From Arthrobacter sp. AZCC_0090 (GTDB taxonomy: Bacteria > Actinomycetota > Actinomycetes > Actinomycetales > Micrococcaceae): a stretch of DNA of 64,000 nt. Position numbers and translations under genes: made by a program. Shown piece by piece: positions 31,247 to 39,144 of the stretch; position 1 is the first letter of the stretch, and every line of letters begins with the position of its first letter. A model generated the notes under the pieces. It was not told the DNA's origin and searched no databases. It was given only the letters and a program-made list of their open reading frames with translations. Location: contig NZ_JACHEE010000004.1 in NCBI RefSeq assembly GCF_014207375.1, positions 124,001-188,000 of the forward strand, given 5' to 3'.

Positions 31247-32059
31247 GTGACCATCATGACCTCAGTGAACACCAACGAAACCGCGGCTAACGGCGATTCC
31301 AAAGGCGCTTCGGTCCTCGAGAACGCCATTGCTGTGCTCCGGAGCTTCACCGCCGAGGAACCCCTGCTGGGAGTCACCGAGATCGCCGGCAGGATCGGCC
31401 TCCACAAGAGCACAGTGTCGCGCATTCTGGCGACCTTTGAACAGGAACACCTGGTGGAGCGCGACTCCGATTCCCGGCGCTTCCGGCTGGGCCTGGGAAT
31501 GATTGCCTTGGCTGGTCCGCTCCTTGCCGAGTTGGAAGAGCGGCGGGTGGCCTACCCCGTGCTGCGCGAGCTGAGCGAACGGACGGGCGAGACAAGCGCG
31601 CTCATGGTGTGGAACGGGAACGAGTCCATGTGCGTGGAGCAAATCGCGAGCCGTCACCAGGTCAAGCATCTTGCCCCGTTGGGTGCCCGCTACAACGAGG
31701 CACTCAGCTCCTCGGTGCAGGTCTTCCTTGCCGCCGAAGACGCCGACCGCGTGCGCAAGCTCCTGCGAAGCGGCTCCATTACCTTGCCTGGTCTCGACGA
31801 GGAAGCCCTCGAGGCTTACCTGCTCCGCCTCCAGGAGTCGGTGAAGCGCGGCTGGGCCGTCAATTTCGGCGAAACCTCCATCGAAGAAGTGGGCGTGGCT
31901 TCGCCTGTGTATGATCACCGCGGAGACATCGTGGCCTCGGTCCTGATTCCCGCGCCCAAGTTCCGTGTCTCCCAGGACACGCTGGCCAGCCTCGGCGAGG
32001 CCTGCCAGGATGCGGCCCGGAAGATCACGACGCGCTTGGGTGGCCGAGCCCCGCACTAG
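31247..32059 (+). CDS. IclR-family transcriptional regulator
   Basis: 270 residues from a GTG at 31247; an ATG at 31256 is equally possible. The winged helix reads ASVLENAIAVLRSFTAEEPL then VTEIAGRIGLHKSTVSRILA. The effector domain follows (RYNEALSSSVQVFLAAEDAD, NFGETSIEEVGVASPVYDHR). The gene is enclosed by two hairpin repeats and lies after the creatinase remnant, so its original target may have been lost. It could still control the betaine genes, because similar palindromes occur at both places. Target unproven. Confidence 0.85.
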   Translation: MTIMTSVNTNETAANGDSKGASVLENAIAVLRSFTAEEPLLGVTEIAGRIGLHKSTVSRILATFEQEHLVERDSDSRRFRLGLGMIALAGPLLAELEERRVAYPVLRELSERTGETSALMVWNGNESMCVEQIASRHQVKHLAPLGARYNEALSSSVQVFLAAEDADRVRKLLRSGSITLPGLDEEALEAYLLRLQESVKRGWAVNFGETSIEEVGVASPVYDHRGDIVASVLIPAPKFRVSQDTLASLGEACQDAARKITTRLGGRAPH

Positions 32060-32063
32060 CCCA

Positions 32064-32252
32064 AGCACTGGACATGTACACCCTTACCCCACCGGACATG
32101 CCCAGCTCCAACCCCTAGCAGTGGACATGTCCACCTCTATTCCACGGGACATGCCCAGCCTTGGAGTCGAGGGGTGGACATATTCGCAATATGTCCCTTG
32201 GTCCAAGCCAAGGCCGGGCATGTCCCTTGGTCCAAGCCAAGGCCGGGCATGT
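32064..32252. repeat. Cluster of GGACATG repeats with one full hairpin and a 29-bp tandem copy
   Basis: Short copies at about 32067, 32092 and 32121 are followed by a full hairpin from 32146 to 32226. Its left arm is GGGACATGCCCAGCCTTGG, its core arms GGACATATT (32176-32184) and AATATGTCC (32188-32196) flank a 3-bp loop, and its right arm ends GGCCGGGCATGTCCC. The right arm is duplicated exactly as a 29-bp unit starting CCCTTGGTCCAAGCC (32195-32223 and 32224-32252). This fills the space after the IclR gene. Confidence 0.8.
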
Positions 32253-32305
32253 CCCTTGCTCCCGGGCCGGGGAGAGGCGGCTCGAAAGCCAAGGCCGCGA
32301 GAACG

Positions 32306-33439
32306 TTAGTCCGCGACCACGGCGAGCGCCTCCTCCACCGTGTCAACCAAGAAGATCCGTCCTTCCATCACCTTCCCTGCTGCCAGCCTCTGCAACATCG
32401 GCCATGCCGGATATTTGTGCTCCCAGTGCTCGCGTCCCACGAGGACCATGGGCTTGACGGTTTCCGGGGCGCCGTAGAAGTTCTCGCACGCGTCCTGGAA
32501 GATTTCCTGCACGGTGCCGGCGGAGCCCGGAAGGAACACGATGCCACCGTTGCACAGTTCCAGCAGGATCGCTTCGCGCATGGAATTGGCGAAATACTTG
32601 GCGATGTGGGTGGCGAAGAGGTTGGGCGGCTCGTGTCCGTAGAACCAGGTGGGGATGCCCAACGACGTCGTCCCGCGCGGATTGTGCCCGACGACGGCGG
32701 CCGCCGCCCGCGCCCAAGCGGTCACCGAGGGACGGAAACCCGGCACCGCCGCGAGCGCTTCGAGCGCGGCCGCGAAGTCGCCGTCGGGCAAGCCGCTCAA
32801 GTAGGCACCGAAGTTGGCGGCTTCCATGGCACCCGGCCCTCCACCTGTAGCAACCGTGAAGCCGGACAGGGCCAAGAGCCGCCTCAGGCGCGCGGCGTCG
32901 TCGAAGTCTTGTGTTCCGCGTTGCGCGGCATGCCCGCCCATGACTCCCACGATCTTGTTCCCGGCGAAATCCCCGTTGCCCAGGAGTTCGTCCAGGGCGT
33001 CCCCGATGGCGTGATCATGCAGAGCGGCAGCCAGGGTGGCATCCAGGCTGGTCCGTTGCCCCGGCATGATGCTCCATTGATAGACCTGGGCATCCAGGGT
33101 GGCCTCGTACTCCGTGGAATCAATGTCCTCGTAGAGTTCGGCGGCACTGTAGAGCCTGCCCCGGTAAGGGTTGAACGGCACGCCACGCAGCTTCGGAAAG
33201 ATGAGCGCACCCCGGCTGCGCAGGGAGTCCTCCACGCCGTCGTCGAAGGTGCAACCCAAGAAAATAGCGCCTTGGGGATCCAGCCTCTGCAGGTCCGCGC
33301 CCCGACCCCTTAGGTCCAGCGACTGGGCGTGCCATCCGTGCATTGTTGCCGCGCCGGAACTGAGCAGCCGGTCGAAATGGGCCACGCTCTCAATGTCGAG
33401 CGTTCGGGGGCTGGGAGTCAGGGCGCGGGACGGATTCAT
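32306..33439 (-). CDS. LOG-like Rossmann-fold nucleotide-binding protein
   Basis: 377 residues. The core carries SGFTVATGGGPGAMEAANFG and FLPGSAGTVQEIFQDACENF, which match the PGGxGTxxE and GGGxGxMxA motifs of the LOG/TIGR00730 family (phosphoribohydrolases of cytokinin-type nucleotides; often mislabelled lysine decarboxylase). An extra N-terminal region of about 150 residues makes it longer than simple LOG proteins. The gene is divergent from the amidotransferase gene across about 60 bp. Substrate unknown. Confidence 0.75.
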   Translation of the reverse strand: MNPSRALTPSPRTLDIESVAHFDRLLSSGAATMHGWHAQSLDLRGRGADLQRLDPQGAIFLGCTFDDGVEDSLRSRGALIFPKLRGVPFNPYRGRLYSAAELYEDIDSTEYEATLDAQVYQWSIMPGQRTSLDATLAAALHDHAIGDALDELLGNGDFAGNKIVGVMGGHAAQRGTQDFDDAARLRRLLALSGFTVATGGGPGAMEAANFGAYLSGLPDGDFAAALEALAAVPGFRPSVTAWARAAAAVVGHNPRGTTSLGIPTWFYGHEPPNLFATHIAKYFANSMREAILLELCNGGIVFLPGSAGTVQEIFQDACENFYGAPETVKPMVLVGREHWEHKYPAWPMLQRLAAGKVMEGRIFLVDTVEEALAVVAD

Positions 33440-33501
33440 GGCATCAGCGTAAGCCCGCGGTTATGTTGCGCAGGAGTCATCCGGCCGGTGCATCATGGAG
33501 C

Positions 33502-34281
33502 ATGCAGACTTCCGAACAGCACAACAGCGTCCGGCCCCGGATCGGCATTCCGGTCCGCCTCAGCAGCTCCGAAGCGGCCGATGCCCGCGTGGGAGAGGCG
33601 AATGAACTCTTCGATTTCATCGTCGAACTCGTGCGCGACGCCGGTGCGGAGCCGGTACTCCTGGACGCCTCCTTTACCGATGAAGCCGGGCGCTTGTCGG
33701 CCGAGCTCCGTTCCCTCAACGGGGTCCTGCTGCCGGGCGGCGGGGATCTGGATCCGCGCCTTTACGGCGAGGAAGCGATTGAAGCCTGCTACGACGTCAA
33801 CCCGGAACAGGACCGCCTGGACTTGGCGGTCGCCCGCGAATCGCTCGACGCCGGTTTGCCCACCTTCGGCATCTGCCGCGGCCACCAGCTCCTGAATGTG
33901 GTCTATGGCGGTTCCCTCATCCAGGACATGCACCCGTCGTCGGTGGATCACAACGGCCTGACTCCGACGGAGGGCGAGTTGAGCGCCTGGGCGTGGCACG
34001 ACGTCGAACTTTCACCGGATTCCAAAGTGGCCGGACTCTATGGTTCACGGAACTCGGTGCGGATCGCTTCAGGGCATCACCAGGCTGTTGCCCGGGTAGG
34101 CGATGGCTTGGTGGTGACGGCGGTCGCTGAGGACGGGACGGTGGAGGCCCTTGAGGATCCGCAGCGCTGGGTGGCATCGGTGCAGTGGCATCCCGAGGCC
34201 TCGCAGCTGCCTGAGGAGGAACGGCTCGCCCCGTTCAAGGCTTTCGTGGAGGTCTGCAGGACGCTGCGTCCCGTGGGGTGA
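33502..34281 (+). CDS. Peptidase C26 / gamma-glutamyl-GABA hydrolase-like amidotransferase
   Basis: 259 residues of the class I glutamine amidotransferase fold. LNGVLLPGGGDLDPRLYGEE, the nucleophile segment FGICRGHQLLNVVYGGSLIQ (Cys) and VQWHPEASQ (His-x-Glu) are those of PuuD-type gamma-glutamyl hydrolases. I chose ATG 33502, where homology begins; ATG 33463 would add 13 residues. A role in putrescine or GABA breakdown is only suggested by family; no other puu genes are here. Confidence 0.8.
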   Translation: MQTSEQHNSVRPRIGIPVRLSSSEAADARVGEANELFDFIVELVRDAGAEPVLLDASFTDEAGRLSAELRSLNGVLLPGGGDLDPRLYGEEAIEACYDVNPEQDRLDLAVARESLDAGLPTFGICRGHQLLNVVYGGSLIQDMHPSSVDHNGLTPTEGELSAWAWHDVELSPDSKVAGLYGSRNSVRIASGHHQAVARVGDGLVVTAVAEDGTVEALEDPQRWVASVQWHPEASQLPEEERLAPFKAFVEVCRTLRPVG

Positions 34282-34404
34282 TCGGGTGAGACGCTACCCG
34301 CCGGAGGCAAATTCCTTTTCCGGTGAACCTGACCTCGCCGGAATTCGTCTCATCAATGTGGCAAGCAATTTCCGCCCGCCGGATTGAGAAGTCAGGAACC
34401 AATC

Positions 34405-34812
34405 ATGAGACAGAACCCCAAGGCCATGATGGTCATCGTTGCGGCGGCCGCCCTCATCGCTGTAAGCGGGTGCGGAAGTCCCGGAACCGACGGCTATGGC
34501 GCATCATCGAGCCCACCTTCCGGCGCGTCGTCCAGCGCTCCGCAGTCCGGCACCGCCACCATCACCATCACCATCACCATCAAGGATTTTGGCTATCAAG
34601 GACCCGTCTCGGTCAGTCCGGGTGCCAAGATCACCGTAAAGAACCAAGACGCCCAGGCCCACACAGTCACTTCAGACGATGGCAAGGCCTTCGACGCCGC
34701 GGCCGATGGAGGGGGCGGAACAGCCACATTCACCGCACCAACCACCCCAGGCAGCTATCCCTACCATTGCGCCTATCACTCGAACATGCATGGAACGCTG
34801 GTCGTGAAATGA
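34405..34812 (+). CDS. Cupredoxin-domain lipoprotein
   Basis: 135 residues. A signal peptide ends in LIAVSGCG, a lipobox, followed by a Ser/Pro/Gly linker. The blue-copper fold ends in QAHTVTSDDGKAF and YPYHCAYHSNMHGTLVV, giving the type 1 copper ligands His, Cys, His and Met, so it should be an extracellular electron carrier. AGGAACC lies 5 bp before ATG 34405. The ACCATC hexamer repeated four to five times (34556-34582) encodes the alternating TITITITI strand. Partner unknown. Confidence 0.85.
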   Translation: MRQNPKAMMVIVAAAALIAVSGCGSPGTDGYGASSSPPSGASSSAPQSGTATITITITIKDFGYQGPVSVSPGAKITVKNQDAQAHTVTSDDGKAFDAAADGGGGTATFTAPTTPGSYPYHCAYHSNMHGTLVVK

Positions 34813-34822
34813 GCGCAGTCAA

Positions 34823-35260
34823 ATGAGCGCCAGCCTAGCGACACGCCGCAGGCCCAGGGACATCGTGCTGCGGCTGCTTGTCGTGACAGCCTTGGTCATC
34901 GACGCGGTGGTGCATTGGCAGCTTGCCCCCGGCTACCAGTTGGCTGCCCCGGCCGGAATCGGGCAAGGCAACTTGTTTCGCCTTGAAGCGGTCGCCGCGG
35001 TTCTCGTTGGCCTGTACGTCCTGGTGCGCGGCAGCCGACCGGCCTACGCGGCCGCCCTGCTCGTCGCCGGGAGCGCCTTCATAGCCGTCCTCCTGTACCG
35101 GTATGTCGACATACCGGCCCTAGGTCCGATCCCGTCCATGTACGAGCCCGTATGGTTTTTCGAGAAGGCCCTCAGCGCCGTCGCCGAAGGACTCGGCGCG
35201 GCCCTGGCAGGTGTCGGCTTCCTCAGGCAACGCGGTAGCGCCCGGCGTCGCCGGCGCTGA
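34823..35260 (+). CDS. Membrane protein of unknown function
   Basis: 145 residues with about four hydrophobic segments (VLRLLVVTALVIDAVVHWQL, LEAVAAVLVGLYVLV, YAAALLVAGSAFIAVLLYRY, ALSAVAEGLGAALAGVGFL) and a strongly basic end, RQRGSARRRRR. It starts 10 bp after the cupredoxin gene and is probably cotranscribed with it, so it may be its membrane partner. I do not recognise the family. Confidence 0.7.
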   Translation: MSASLATRRRPRDIVLRLLVVTALVIDAVVHWQLAPGYQLAAPAGIGQGNLFRLEAVAAVLVGLYVLVRGSRPAYAAALLVAGSAFIAVLLYRYVDIPALGPIPSMYEPVWFFEKALSAVAEGLGAALAGVGFLRQRGSARRRRR

Positions 35261-35280
35261 GACACAAGGTTCTGATGACT

Positions 35281-35300
35281 GGACATGTCCCCAAAGTGCG
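35281..35300. repeat. Fragment of the GGACATG repeat
   Basis: CTGGACATGTCCCCAAAG starts around 35279. It is only a short piece of the hairpin family seen at 2.0, 31.2 and 32.2 kb. Confidence 0.4.
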
Positions 35301-35336
35301 CCCGTAAGCGGCGCAAAACACCCAGCTCCGGCACCC

Positions 35337-35364
35337 TTGACCAGCCCAAGGCTCCTGCTATCAT
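35337..35364 (+). promoter_or_regulatory. Promoter of the inositol-region GntR gene
   Basis: TTGACC (35337-35342), 16 bp, TATCAT (35359-35364). The start point would fall near 35371, directly before the operator-like site at 35375. Confidence 0.55.
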
Positions 35365-35374
35365 CGATAAAGCA

Positions 35375-35413
35375 GTATGTCCTATCAAGCGAACATGAGC
35401 GGACATGCTGCCA
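35375..35413. promoter_or_regulatory. Operator-like site upstream of the GntR gene
   Basis: GTATGTCCTATCAAG (35375-35389) differs by one base from the TATGTCCTGTCAA sequence found before iolC and the 46.9-kb dehydrogenase. It is also the left arm of a loose inverted repeat, GCAGTATGTCC and GGACATGCTGC (10 of 11 bases paired). The position just after the promoter suggests autorepression. Confidence 0.5.
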
Positions 35414-35449
35414 CGTTCGGGATAGTCCCGGAACACGAGGGAGCATGCA

Positions 35450-36190
35450 ATGGCGAATCAACTTGGCCTCACTATCGACCGCTCTTCCCCCGTGCCCTTG
35501 TACCACCAGGTGGTCCAGGGCATCGAGGCCGCCATCCACAGCGGAGTGTTGGAGCCCGGCAGCCGTTTGGACAACGAGATAGACCTCGCCGCCCAGCTCA
35601 ACCTCTCCCGGCCCACCATGCGCAAGGCCATGGATGAACTCGTCCGCTCGGGCCTGTTGGTCCGCAAGCGTGGCGTCGGCACGCAGGTGGTGTCGAGCCA
35701 GGTCCGCCGGCCCCTGGAGCTCTCCAGCCTCTACGACGATCTGACCAACAACGGCAAGAAGCCCACCACGGAGGTCCTCAGCTTCTCGCACATGGAGGCA
35801 GACGCGGCCACGCTGACCGCCCTCCAACTGCCGGCCGGCTCCAAGGTTTACCACTTCACCCGCCTCCGCAAAGTGGGAGGCAAGCCGCTCGCGCTCATGG
35901 AGAACTGGGTCCGGGACGACATCGCCACCATGGACGAGTCCATGCTCGCAGCGGAAGGCCTCTACGCTATCCTGCGCCGCGGCGGCGTCAACTTCCGCCT
36001 CGCCTCGCAGCGAATCGGCGCCATGATCGCCAACGACTACCAGGCCCCGCTCTTGGAGGCGGAGGTCGGTTCGGCTTTGGTCACCATGGAGCGCACCGCC
36101 GTCGACGACACCGGACGCATGGTCGAGACCGGCCACCACGTGTACCGGGCGGATTCCTACAGCTTTGAAATGACACTCGTACAGCGCTAA
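35450..36190 (+). CDS. GntR/UTRA regulator, probable inositol regulator
   Basis: 246 residues. The winged helix (PVPLYHQVVQGIEAAIHSGV, AAQLNLSRPTMRKAMDELVR, RKRGVGTQVVS) precedes a UTRA ligand-binding domain (YHFTRLRKVGGKPLALMENW; FRLASQRIGAMIANDYQAPL). It starts 18 bp before iolB on the same strand. The operator motif in its own promoter recurs ahead of five other inositol-region units, so it is the likely regulator of the region. In Corynebacterium glutamicum the inositol regulator IolR is also a GntR protein. Effector unknown. Confidence 0.85.
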   Translation: MANQLGLTIDRSSPVPLYHQVVQGIEAAIHSGVLEPGSRLDNEIDLAAQLNLSRPTMRKAMDELVRSGLLVRKRGVGTQVVSSQVRRPLELSSLYDDLTNNGKKPTTEVLSFSHMEADAATLTALQLPAGSKVYHFTRLRKVGGKPLALMENWVRDDIATMDESMLAAEGLYAILRRGGVNFRLASQRIGAMIANDYQAPLLEAEVGSALVTMERTAVDDTGRMVETGHHVYRADSYSFEMTLVQR

Positions 36191-36208
36191 CGCAAGGACT
36201 TTAACTCC

Positions 36209-37102
36209 ATGGCCAATTGGGTCTATCCATTGGGAACCGCCAACGACGGCGATTGGGACATTTCGCTCGGAACCTCCGATTCCGCCTTGGCCGTGGATGG
36301 TTGGGCCCACACCGGGATCAAGGTCGCCACGCTCGCCGCGGGCACCGCCGTCGAGCTCCCCGCCGCTGCGGAGGAGCGGATCGTTGTGCCGCTCAACGGC
36401 GCCTTCACGGTGACGGTCGACGACGTCGAGTATCCCCTCGCGGGGCGGGCGTCGGTTTTCCACGGACCCAGCGACGTCCTGTATTCCGGCACGAACACTG
36501 CTGTCACTATCAGTTCGCCCGACGGCGGCCGCGTCGCCGTCGCAACCGCCCCCGCCCACGCTTCGTATCCCACCCGGCTGGTCACCGCCGCGGAAACCCC
36601 TGTTGAGCTGCGTGGCGCAGGCAATTGCTCGCGCCAGGTCCACAACTTCGGCACTCCTGCCGCCCTCGAGGCGGACCGTTTCATCGTCTGCGAAGTGCTC
36701 ACCCCCGCGGGCAACTGGTCCTCCTATCCCCCGCACAAGCATGATGAGGAAAAGGACGGCGAGACGGAACTCGAGGAGATCTACTATTTCGAGACCCGGG
36801 TGGCCGAAGGCTCCGGCGCCCCTGCTGACGCCGATGCGATCGGCTACCAGCGCGTCTACGCTTCCGATGACCGTCCGATCGACGTTGCGGCGGAGGTTCG
36901 CACAGGCGACGTCGTGCTGGTTCCCTATGGTTGGCACGGTCCCGCCATGGCTGCTCCCGGCTACGACCTGTACTACCTGAACGTCATGGCCGGCCCGGGC
37001 CCGGTGCGTGAATGGCTCATCAGCGACGACCCCCACCACGGGTGGGTGCGGCAGAGCTGGGATGGACAGGACATCGACCCCCGCTTGCCGTTCGGCGCCT
37101 GA
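36209..37102 (+). CDS. iolB: 5-deoxy-glucuronate isomerase
   Basis: 297-residue bicupin that isomerises 5-deoxy-D-glucuronate to 5-dehydro-2-deoxy-gluconate in inositol breakdown. The C-terminal cupin has the metal site in SSYPPHKHDEEKDGETELEE and the distant His in LVPYGWHGPAMAAPGYDLYY. Length is normal. It is transcribed with the GntR gene and ends at a terminator. Confidence 0.95.
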   Translation: MANWVYPLGTANDGDWDISLGTSDSALAVDGWAHTGIKVATLAAGTAVELPAAAEERIVVPLNGAFTVTVDDVEYPLAGRASVFHGPSDVLYSGTNTAVTISSPDGGRVAVATAPAHASYPTRLVTAAETPVELRGAGNCSRQVHNFGTPAALEADRFIVCEVLTPAGNWSSYPPHKHDEEKDGETELEEIYYFETRVAEGSGAPADADAIGYQRVYASDDRPIDVAAEVRTGDVVLVPYGWHGPAMAAPGYDLYYLNVMAGPGPVREWLISDDPHHGWVRQSWDGQDIDPRLPFGA

Positions 37103-37138
37103 GGCAACTCGGCGGCACGCGCCATTGGAACTCATCGC

Positions 37139-37180
37139 AAAAACGCTCTTCCGGAACGAAAGTTTCGGAAGAGCGTTTTT
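37139..37180 (+). terminator. Terminator after iolB
   Basis: AAAAACGCTCTTCCGGAAC, loop GAAA, GTTTCGGAAGAGCGTTTTT. The stem of about 19 bp with one G-T pair ends in a T run. It can also end leftward transcripts, but the facing gene ends 90 bp further right. Confidence 0.85.
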
Positions 37181-37270
37181 GTGATGGATGGTTTCTCGAA
37201 AGGGGCTCGTATCTGCAGAAGCGTTCGTCGAAAGGCGTGTGTTTCTGCAGGAGGGTCGGGGGAATTTAGC

Positions 37271-38329
37271 TCATTTGTGGAGGAGCGTTCCTGCCGGTGC
37301 TACCTTGCCCAGGGCCACCTTGACCGGAACCCCGCGTGCCAGGGACTCCTGCGCGGCATCGGCCACGCGGGAAGCCGCGACAGCGTCCTCCGGTGTGCAC
37401 GGATTCTTCCGTAGACCCAGGACCAGCTCAACGAATGCTGCCATTTCCGAGCGGTAGGCCTGGTCGAAGCGTTCGGCGAAGGTCTTGTGGGGTTCTCCGG
37501 ACGGGAAGGCGATCCCGGCTTCGGCCGATTCCATGGCTGTTTTTTCGTCGAGGCCAACCATGAGGGAACGCTTGGAGCCCTGAATTTCGAGGCGGACGTC
37601 GTGCCCAGCACCGTTGTATCGGGTGGCGGACACCGTGCCAACCGTCCCGTCGTCGAACGTGATCAAAGCCAAGGCCGTGTCCACATCGCCAACCTCGCCA
37701 ATGGCGGGGTCTCCGTTGTTGGAGCCCTTGGCGTAGACCTCCACGATTTCGCGGCCGGTCAGCCAGCGCAGGATGTCGAAATCATGCACTGAGCAATCAC
37801 GGAACAGCCCGCCGGACGTTGCCAGAAATTCCACCGGCGGCGGAGTCATGTCGCACGTCACGGCCCGCAGCGAGTGGATCCAGCCGAGCTCCCCGGCCTG
37901 GTAGGCGCGCTTGGCCTCGAGGTAGCCGGCATCGAAGCGACGCTGGTGGCCGATCTGCACCACGCCGTCGTTGGCACGGATGTGCTCCAGGACGGGCAGC
38001 GAATCGGCCACATTCATGGCCACGGGCTTCTCGCAGAAGACCGGGATGCCGGCGTCCACTCCCGCCCGGATCAGTTCCGGGTGCGTGCCCGTTCCGGTCG
38101 CGATAACCAGTCCATCCACTCCGGAAGCAATCAAAGCCTCCACCGACGGCAGGAATTCGGCGCCGAGCCCGGCCGCCACCGCGCGGGCGTGCTCTTCGGC
38201 GACGTCCGTGAGCCGTAACTCCACGTTGATGCCCTGCGCATTCAGTTCCCCGTTGAGTGCCGCGATGTTGCTGGCATGCATGACCCCGATTCGCCCCACG
38301 CCAACCAGTCCGAGAACGACGTCCTTCAC
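37271..38329 (-). CDS. iolG: Gfo/Idh/MocA dehydrogenase, probable inositol 2-dehydrogenase
   Basis: 352 residues. The NAD loop is LGLVGVGRIGVMHASNIAAL, FCEKPVAMN has the catalytic lysine, and GLFRDCSVHDFDILRWLTGR carries the Asp/His pair of the active site. This pattern matches inositol dehydrogenases, which oxidise myo-inositol to scyllo-inosose. The start is GTG overlapping the upstream isomerase stop as GTGA. It is one of six members of this family in 15 kb, so the exact stereoisomer each uses cannot be told from sequence. Confidence 0.8.
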   Translation of the reverse strand: MKDVVLGLVGVGRIGVMHASNIAALNGELNAQGINVELRLTDVAEEHARAVAAGLGAEFLPSVEALIASGVDGLVIATGTGTHPELIRAGVDAGIPVFCEKPVAMNVADSLPVLEHIRANDGVVQIGHQRRFDAGYLEAKRAYQAGELGWIHSLRAVTCDMTPPPVEFLATSGGLFRDCSVHDFDILRWLTGREIVEVYAKGSNNGDPAIGEVGDVDTALALITFDDGTVGTVSATRYNGAGHDVRLEIQGSKRSLMVGLDEKTAMESAEAGIAFPSGEPHKTFAERFDQAYRSEMAAFVELVLGLRKNPCTPEDAVAASRVADAAQESLARGVPVKVALGKVAPAGTLLHK

Positions 38330-39144
38330 AGTGCTACCTCCGTTGAAAAAGCAGTTGCGTTCTGGGATGTAACGCCCTCAACCGTGAACGCCCTACGGAA
38401 CGCCTCAAGCGCCTCCATGTCGTCTCCGCTGGCCCATGCCTCCATGCCGACGGTACCTTCATAGCCCACAGCAACGAGCGCCCGGGCCACAGCCGAGTAG
38501 TTGATTTCGCCGGTACCGGGCTCGCAGCGACCGGGGACGTCCGCCACCTGGATCTCGCCGATGTGTGGCAAGGCAGAACGGACCAGTTCGATGAGGTTCC
38601 CCTCCCCTAACTGTGCGTGGTACAGGTCGAGCATCGTTTTCACGTTGGGATGTCCTGCCGCTTCCACCAGCGCCAAAGTGTCCTTGGCACGGGCCAGCGG
38701 AATTCCGGGGTGGTCCAGCACGGTGTTGAGGTTTTCGAGGCAGAACGTCAGTCCGTGCTTTTCCCCGAGCTCGCCAAGGCGCTCCAAGGTCCGGGCCCCC
38801 GTGATCCACATGCTCCCGTTGGACCGGTAGATGGGGCGGGCTGCTTTTCCGTCGATCAGTTCCGCCGAGTGAACCACCATGCGGCTGACGCCGAGTTCCA
38901 ACGCGGTCGTAATCAGCGTTTCGGCCGTCCTCACCACCTCATCGGCCGTGTCCGGGTCCACCAGGCTCCCGGAGGTGTATCCGGTCATGGAGGAAAAGAC
39001 CGCGCCACTCGCCTTGAGAGCCGCAATGTCCTTGTTCCTCGAGTCCCAGAGTTCGACGTCGAATCCGGCTTCGTGGATCCGCCGCACCCGTTCGGTGAAC
39101 GGCAGCTCCGTAAAAACCATTTCCGCGCAAACAGCCAGCCGCAT
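38326..39144 (-). CDS. TIM-barrel isomerase, hydroxypyruvate isomerase-like
   Basis: 272 residues of the sugar phosphate isomerase/epimerase (AP endonuclease 2) fold. CAEMVFTELPFTERVRRIHE, LTFCLENLNTVLDHPGIPLA, MLDLYHAQLGEG and IQVADVPGRCEPGTGEINY resemble hydroxypyruvate isomerases and their relatives. The metal-binding Glu, Asp, His and Glu are in place. It overlaps the dehydrogenases on both sides (TGATG and GTGA), so the three act as a unit. In this context an inosose or keto-sugar isomerase is as likely as hydroxypyruvate. Confidence 0.75.
   Translation of the reverse strand: MRLAVCAEMVFTELPFTERVRRIHEAGFDVELWDSRNKDIAALKASGAVFSSMTGYTSGSLVDPDTADEVVRTAETLITTALELGVSRMVVHSAELIDGKAARPIYRSNGSMWITGARTLERLGELGEKHGLTFCLENLNTVLDHPGIPLARAKDTLALVEAAGHPNVKTMLDLYHAQLGEGNLIELVRSALPHIGEIQVADVPGRCEPGTGEINYSAVARALVAVGYEGTVGMEAWASGDDMEALEAFRRAFTVEGVTSQNATAFSTEVAL

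Noticed and set aside
32306-33439. Lysine decarboxylase
   Set aside because: The motifs GGGPGAMEAAN and PGSAGTVQE are of the LOG family; the old lysine decarboxylase label for this family is an annotation error.
34554-34582. Run of histidine codons in another frame of the cupredoxin gene (His-tag-like)
   Set aside because: The ACCATC repeat reads as Thr-Ile in the real frame; the histidine frame has no start or domain.
35120-37135. A 671-codon open frame on the minus strand opposite the GntR gene and iolB
   Set aside because: Same reason: the plus-strand genes have clear domains and ribosome sites, the antisense frame has neither.
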